From Bradymonadales bacterium (GTDB lineage Bacteria; Myxococcota; Bradymonadia; REDH01): 10,580 nucleotides of DNA. The translations under genes and the position numbers were made by a program. The notes under the pieces are model-generated. The model had not been told where the DNA came from, did no database searches, and was given only the letters and a program-made list of their open reading frames with translations. The stretch is from NCBI GenBank assembly GCA_947483645.1, contig CANKLS010000044.1, positions 1 through 10,580 on the forward strand. Direction: 5' to 3'. Positions 6,990 to 10,580 of the stretch are shown one piece after another. Position 1 is the stretch's first letter, and each line of letters opens with the position of its first letter.

Positions 6990-7829
6990 CTAGCCGGCCG
7001 GCGGCTCCGCCGGAGCAGCCAGCAGCGCCTGCCAAACCTGCTGCCAACAGCGCGGTGAGAGCAGGTAGGAGAGATGGCTGAACCCGGTCATCTCGATGTT
7101 CTCTGCGCCCTCTACCGCTGCCGACTCGGCCGGAAGCACAAGCAGGTCGCCTTTGCTCCAGAAGGCGACGAGCCGCACAGGACTGCTCCACGGGAGCTGT
7201 GTTGCGAACCGTGCAAAGACGGGCGACTCACGCCGAAGCTCTCCGCCCTGGCGCGTGGCTGTGAACCGCGCGACATAGGTGCCGGCGTGCGGTGTGCCGA
7301 GGGTCACCAGCGTGGCGATGCGCGCGGCAAAGGTGGGCTCCTCCAGCGCGATCCGGCTGGCGATCCCGCCCTGGCTATGCGCGATGATATCCACCTTAGC
7401 CTCTGCCTCGAGCCCATTCACCGAGATGACCTCCTCCAAGAAGGAGCGGAGTTTGATCCCCATCGCCTCCACATCGACCGCATCGGCGAGGTCGATGGCG
7501 TAGACGCGGCGCCGTCCCATCGCAGCGAAGTAGGCACGCAGCGCGTAGAAGTTGGTCGGGTCGCCGGCCATCCCATGCACCAGGATCAGCGGCAGGTAGC
7601 CGTCGTCCGGCTTCGCGACCACGCTGCGCTCGCGCGGAAGCAACATGCCGAGCCCCACCACAGGACCGTGCACGAGGTGGCGCTGCACATCGGGGTCGAT
7701 GGCCCTGTACCCGTAGGCCACCTTGCCCGCGCCCCAGAGCAGGCCCCGCGTGACAGCGCGTCCCGCCGTCAGCGCGGCTGCCGCGACCCGCTTCTTGCTC
7801 TCTCCGGGCATGGCTGCCTGCTCCTGCAT
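6990..7829 (-). CDS. Lipase-type alpha/beta hydrolase
   Basis: A 279-residue serine hydrolase that probably cleaves carboxylic esters such as acylglycerols. LILVHGMAGDPTNF (81-94) carries the HG oxyanion motif. The nucleophile is Ser152 in AHSQGG (a lipase elbow with Ala in the first position). LGTPHAGT (177-184) is a conserved lipase segment. Asp228 in WSKGDLLVLP and His252 in FSHLSYL complete a plausible triad. No signal peptide is visible. The first 50 residues are Ala/Lys/Arg-rich and could form an amphipathic helix, so cytoplasmic or membrane-associated action is likely. The ATG at 7829 was chosen over a TTG at 7859 because GGAGG (7835-7839) lies 5 nt before it; an ATG at 7811 is also possible. 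It lies 80 bp downstream of the peroxiredoxin gene on the same strand with no clear terminator between, so co-transcription is possible. Its substrate cannot be told from sequence. Confidence 0.85.
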   Translation of the reverse strand: MQEQAAMPGESKKRVAAAALTAGRAVTRGLLWGAGKVAYGYRAIDPDVQRHLVHGPVVGLGMLLPRERSVVAKPDDGYLPLILVHGMAGDPTNFYALRAYFAAMGRRRVYAIDLADAVDVEAMGIKLRSFLEEVISVNGLEAEAKVDIIAHSQGGIASRIALEEPTFAARIATLVTLGTPHAGTYVARFTATRQGGELRRESPVFARFATQLPWSSPVRLVAFWSKGDLLVLPAESAAVEGAENIEMTGFSHLSYLLSPRCWQQVWQALLAAPAEPPAG

Positions 7830-7834
7830 CTCTT

Positions 7835-7854
7835 CCTCCGGCGCGATGTGCGCC
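7835..7854 (-). promoter_or_regulatory. Strong RBS abutting a small hairpin upstream of the lipase gene
   Basis: GGAGG (7835-7839) sits 5 nt before the ATG at 7829 and decides that start. Directly upstream, GGCGC (7840-7844) and GCGCC (7850-7854) can pair around a 5-nt loop. The stem ends exactly at the Shine-Dalgarno and could affect access to it; that effect is inferred only. Confidence 0.45.
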
Positions 7855-7909
7855 ACCAATGTTGCAGCGCGCCGCGACGATGGCAGCAGGAGCCCGCCCC
7901 GCGCAAGCC

Positions 7910-8563
7910 TTAGAGCGTCTTCTTCGAGAAGTACCAGTCCGTTACTTGGAAATCCTGCGACGCGAGCCGCTCACGTGCACCGGCCACCGTCTGCGGCGCC
8001 GGCACGATGACCGGCTCGCCCGGAACCCAGTTCGCGGGGCAGGCGACACCGTTCTTGTCTGCCGTCTGCAGCCCGTCGATGAGCCGGATGATCTCTGCAA
8101 AGTTCCGGCCCACATTCATCGGGTAGTAGATGAGCGCACGGATCTTCCGCGCCGGGTCGATGATGAAGACGCAGCGAACCGTCGCGGTCTCCGAGCTCGG
8201 CGTGTGCACCATGCCGTAGAGCGAGGCCACCCGCTGATCTAGGTCGGCGATGACCGGGAAGTTCACATCGACGTCGAACTTCTCCTTGATGTTCTGCACC
8301 CAGCCGATGTGGGCGAAGACCGAGTCGATCGAGAGGCCGATGAGCACCGTGTTCCGCTCCGCGAAGGCGCTCTCCAGGCCTGCAAAGGCCAGAAACTCCG
8401 TCGTGCAGACCGGGGTGAAGTCGGCGGGGTGGGAGAAGAGGACAACCCACTTCTCCTTGTTCCACTCCGAGAGCTTGAGGAGGCCGTGCGTCGTCTTGGC
8501 TTCGAAGTCGGGGGCAGGGCCTCCGAGCTGAATGCGGGGTGCTTCGATGGGGGTGAGGCTCAT
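7910..8563 (-). CDS. Peroxiredoxin, Prx6 (1-Cys-like) family
   Basis: A 217-residue thiol peroxidase, the usual length for the Prx6 group, that should reduce hydrogen peroxide and organic hydroperoxides in the cytoplasm. The peroxidatic site PADFTPVCTTE contains Pro46, Thr50 and Cys53, and the supporting Arg130 is in ATVRCVFIID. The long C-terminal dimerisation arm includes PANWVPGEPVIVP (176-188). The tail VTDWYFSKK aligns with the archaeal Prx6-like CxDWWFC tail, but both cysteines are replaced (Val207, Ser213). This suggests 1-Cys chemistry or use of another thiol; Cys131 and Cys175 are the only other cysteines. The ATG at 8563 has GGAG 8 nt upstream and is preferred over an upstream extension to 8638 that lacks family similarity. 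An AT-rich tract with repeats lies 60-130 nt upstream. Confidence 0.93.
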   Translation of the reverse strand: MSLTPIEAPRIQLGGPAPDFEAKTTHGLLKLSEWNKEKWVVLFSHPADFTPVCTTEFLAFAGLESAFAERNTVLIGLSIDSVFAHIGWVQNIKEKFDVDVNFPVIADLDQRVASLYGMVHTPSSETATVRCVFIIDPARKIRALIYYPMNVGRNFAEIIRLIDGLQTADKNGVACPANWVPGEPVIVPAPQTVAGARERLASQDFQVTDWYFSKKTL

Positions 8564-8625
8564 GTTCTTTGCTCCGGTTGATTGGGAACCCGCGCTGGCG
8601 GTCTCACTCGGCCTAGGTATGATTC

Positions 8626-8638
8626 TTGACCAAATCAA
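8626..8638. promoter_or_regulatory. Short inverted repeat upstream of the peroxiredoxin gene
   Basis: TTGACCAAATCAA has TTGA/TCAA arms around a 5-nt centre and lies 62 nt before the peroxiredoxin ATG. Its position suits an operator near a promoter. The regulator is unknown, and short arms like these can occur by chance. Confidence 0.25.
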
Positions 8639-8659
8639 TAAACAATCTTGCGCTCATCG

Positions 8660-8691
8660 ATTCATAAAAACACATAAAAATTCGTATGAAT
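8660..8691. promoter_or_regulatory. AT-rich element with nested inverted and direct repeats between the peroxiredoxin and lipoprotein genes
   Basis: ATTCATA (8660-8666) and TATGAAT (8685-8691) are perfect 7-bp inverted arms 18 nt apart. Inside and overlapping them, CATAAAAA occurs twice (8663-8670, 8673-8680), 10 bp apart and so on the same helix face. The tract is sharply AT-rich against GC-rich surroundings and lies in a 237-bp divergent gap. It could be an UP element, a regulator site or a bend. No clear -35/-10 pair was found for the minus-strand gene. A weak plus-strand candidate is TTCGAG (8720-8725) with GATAAC (8742-8747). Confidence 0.4.
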
Positions 8692-8800
8692 GTCGCCGCG
8701 CGGACCCCTCGAGAATTCTTTCGAGCCAACTGCGTTCATCTGATAACTCGCTGATGCCCGAAGGGTGTTACCCCTGCAGCCGCCACCAACGAGAGGTCCC

Positions 8801-9757
8801 ATGATGCAGCGAATCTCCCTCATCCTCGTCCTCGCAACCCTCACCGCCTGCGCCCAAGACGACGACGCCCTCCTCGAGGAGGTGCGCGACACCCTGCCGG
8901 CCGCCAGCGAGGTCCGGCTGGATGTCCCCTCCACCAACAACAAATCCACCCTCGGCGCTGTGGCCGAGTTCTACCAGCACACCCGCAACACCTCCGACTT
9001 CCTCAACGCCGCCTCGGTCGTCTGGGTGGGCCTCATCCAGACCATCATGCGCTACCCAGCCACCAGCGTGGAGGGTGACACCATCACTTGGGGGCCGTGG
9101 AACGACGACAGCGCGCTCCGCCCCTTTGCCTACAAGCTCGTGGCCGTCCGCACGGGCGACCGGAGCATCACCTATGCCCTTTCCGGTAAGCGGCGCGCCG
9201 ATGCCGGTGACTTCATCCCTCTCATCGAGGGCGCCGCGGAGCGCCCCGACGCAGGCGAGCGCGGCAAGGGAACCCTCACGCTGCTCTTCGACAACCAGGC
9301 CGTCATAGACGTCGCAAAGCGGGAACGGGGCAGCATCGCCATCCGCTACGACCTGACCGCTGAGCCACGCACCAACGCCGTGACCTTCAGCGACTTCGTC
9401 AACGAGCGGGGCGAGGGGCCGCGTGACAGCGAGTATGGCTACCTCCAGCGCGCCGACGGCAGCGGCCGCTTCGACTTCCTCACGCTCGCAAATGTGGACG
9501 AAGACGCAGCCGGCCAAGCCGAGAATCTCCACATCGTCAGCAACTGGGATGCAACCGGGGCAGGGCGCAGCGATGTTGCCGCCTGGGGCGGAAATCTGGG
9601 CGAGGTGATCTGGAATGTGGCACAGTGCTGGGATGCCTCCTTCCTCGCCACCTTCACCTCCTACGCCGCTACGGGTGGCGCTCAGCCCCTGCTTGCCAAC
9701 GAAGGCGACGCTGCCAGCTGTGCAGTCTCTGGCGAGACGGTTGCCCCGCTTCTCTAG
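8801..9757 (+). CDS. Lipoprotein of unknown function
   Basis: I do not recognise a named domain. The 318-residue protein starts with a clean lipoprotein signal peptide: MMQR, a hydrophobic run, then LTAC with Cys17 as the lipid site. The mature part looks mostly beta-stranded, with short alternating segments such as YKLVAVR, SITYALSGKRR, GTLTLLFDN and GSIAIRYDLT, then RFDFLTLANVDED and NLHIVSNWDATGAGRSDVA. Only two further cysteines are present, Cys276 in AQCWDASF and Cys307, which could form a disulfide. GAGAGG ends 4 nt before the first of two adjacent ATG codons (8801, 8804), so either may be used. The 3' end overlaps the following glycosidase gene by 38 bp, pointing to an operon and perhaps a shared surface role. 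Confidence 0.85.
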   Translation: MMQRISLILVLATLTACAQDDDALLEEVRDTLPAASEVRLDVPSTNNKSTLGAVAEFYQHTRNTSDFLNAASVVWVGLIQTIMRYPATSVEGDTITWGPWNDDSALRPFAYKLVAVRTGDRSITYALSGKRRADAGDFIPLIEGAAERPDAGERGKGTLTLLFDNQAVIDVAKRERGSIAIRYDLTAEPRTNAVTFSDFVNERGEGPRDSEYGYLQRADGSGRFDFLTLANVDEDAAGQAENLHIVSNWDATGAGRSDVAAWGGNLGEVIWNVAQCWDASFLATFTSYAATGGAQPLLANEGDAASCAVSGETVAPLL

Positions 9758-10580
9758 CCTCCTCCTCTGCGCACTCCTCTGCTGCGACAGCTCGCGAGCC
9801 GCGACTGCGCCGAAGCTGGAGTCGCCCTCCACGGCTCCGGTAGAGGCACCGCTAACCGCCCGTTGCGGCATCAACTTCGCCCACGCTTGGCAGAACGGTG
9901 GCGTCCGAGGTTACGCGAGTCCCACAGCCCGTGAGGCGCTCGGCGAGCTCGCCGCGATGGGTGTTGTCGATGTCGCCATCACCGGCTTCGGCTGGATGCC
10001 TTCGCTCACCTCCACCGAGGTGAAGTGGCAGCAGCCCCCGCCCGGCGGAGAGACGGAAGCAGCCATCCGTGCCGCCGCCGCCGCGGTCCGTGCGAAGGGC
10101 CAGCGGCTCATGCTCAAGCCCCACCTCTGGGTCCACACAGGTGCCTGGCAGGCGGAGCTCAAGCCCGATCCTGCGGAGGGAGGCTGGCCCGCCTGGTTTG
10201 CCAGTTACGAGCAGTTTATCTTCGCGCAGGCCGAACTGGCCGCCGAGCTGACGGCTGACTGGTTCGTCATCGGAAACGAGCTCGGCAGCGCCACCGCGGC
10301 CGCACCGGAGCGCTGGGCTGCGCTCATCGCCGGCGTCCGTACGCGCTACACAGGGCGCATCACCTACGCCGCGAACTGGGACGAGGCGGAGCGCGTCACC
10401 TTCTGGCCCCTCCTCGACGCCATTGGCGTCAACTTCTACGCGCCGCTCAGCACCAAGCCGTCGCCCTCCGAGGCCGAGCTCCGCGCCGGCGCGACGGAAT
10501 GGCTTGCCCGCTACGAGAAGCTCGCTGCAACAGCCAAGCGGCCCATCCTCCTGACCGAGGTGGGCTACCGCAACCGGGTC
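9720..10580 (+). CDS. Partial secreted glycoside hydrolase, GH113-like TIM barrel (C-terminus beyond window)
   Basis: The frame is open from GTG 9720 to the right edge (287 codons). The N-terminus RRLPRFSSLLLCALLCCDSS resembles a signal peptide, possibly a lipoprotein although the lipobox is not standard. The barrel begins at CGINFAHAW (49-57). RLMLKPHLW (129-137), WFVIGNELGS (180-189), YAANWDE (216-222), DAIGVNFYAPL (233-243) and LTEVGYRN (278-285) match the GH113 beta-mannanase-like pattern as I remember it. Glu187 is then the likely acid/base and Glu280 the nucleophile. Beta-mannan is a possible substrate, but this group also contains uncharacterised members. No ATG lies in frame before the conserved core, so a non-ATG start is needed: GTG 9720 gives a better basic n-region, and TTG 9741 is the alternative. 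Both overlap the end of the upstream lipoprotein gene, so translational coupling is likely. Confidence 0.82.
   Translation, partial: MQSLARRLPRFSSLLLCALLCCDSSRAATAPKLESPSTAPVEAPLTARCGINFAHAWQNGGVRGYASPTAREALGELAAMGVVDVAITGFGWMPSLTSTEVKWQQPPPGGETEAAIRAAAAAVRAKGQRLMLKPHLWVHTGAWQAELKPDPAEGGWPAWFASYEQFIFAQAELAAELTADWFVIGNELGSATAAAPERWAALIAGVRTRYTGRITYAANWDEAERVTFWPLLDAIGVNFYAPLSTKPSPSEAELRAGATEWLARYEKLAATAKRPILLTEVGYRNRV

Noticed and set aside
7074..7913. 279-codon plus-strand frame opposite the lipase
   Set aside because: The lipase strand has an intact catalytic triad pattern and a strong ribosome binding site; this frame has neither similarity nor a site.
8626..8638. FNR/CRP-type site
   Set aside because: FNR half-sites TTGAT and ATCAA need a 4-nt centre; here the centre is 3 nt and one half-site is TTGAC.
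8768..9874. 368-codon minus-strand frame opposite the unknown lipoprotein
   Set aside because: Low-complexity translation, and the plus strand has a clear lipoprotein signal peptide with a ribosome binding site.

Overview
The window is GC-rich bacterial chromosome, densely coded on both strands. It has no tRNA or rRNA, mobile element or CRISPR array that I can see. Four of the nine genes begin with lipoprotein or lipoprotein-like signal peptides. The exported proteins carry thrombospondin type 3 calcium repeats, a MopE-type metal-binding motif, an Asp/Thr-rich stalk, a lamin-tail domain, a CotH kinase domain and a C-type lectin domain. This repertoire is typical of Myxococcota in the broad sense (myxobacteria, Bradymonadales and relatives). 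That assignment is inferred from domain content, not from a marker gene.

Layout, left to right. (1) 1-1037, minus: the 5' part of a lipoprotein with two Ig-like regions and TSP3 repeats; its C-terminus lies beyond the left edge. (2) 1173-2543, plus: a complete cystathionine beta-synthase, PLP domain plus CBS pair. (3) 2552-3430, minus: a GNAT acetyltransferase of the DUF4081 two-domain type, convergent with the previous gene and only 8 bp away. (4) 3516-4268, minus: a stand-alone protein resembling only the N-terminal module of Eco57I/type IIG restriction-modification enzymes. Its nuclease motif is degenerate, and a good intrinsic terminator follows it. (5) 4515-6818, plus: a large lipoprotein with the order stalk, lamin-tail domain, CotH kinase, MopE motif, C-type lectin; its stalk contains a perfect 51-bp tandem duplication. 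(6) 6990-7829, minus: a cytoplasmic-looking lipase-type alpha/beta hydrolase. (7) 7910-8563, minus: a Prx6-type peroxiredoxin, possibly co-transcribed with the lipase. (8) 8801-9757, plus: a lipoprotein of unknown function. (9) 9720-10580, plus: a secreted GH113-like glycosidase overlapping gene 8 by 38 bp and cut by the right edge.

The genes do not form one pathway. The clearest functional pairs are the lipoprotein with the GH113-like enzyme (overlapping, probably translationally coupled) and the peroxiredoxin with the lipase. The most unusual items are the five-part CotH lipoprotein and the catalytically degenerate restriction-enzyme N-domain. No stretch longer than 300 bases lacks a gene. 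The divergent gaps (1038-1172, 4269-4514, 8564-8800) hold only candidate regulatory sites.
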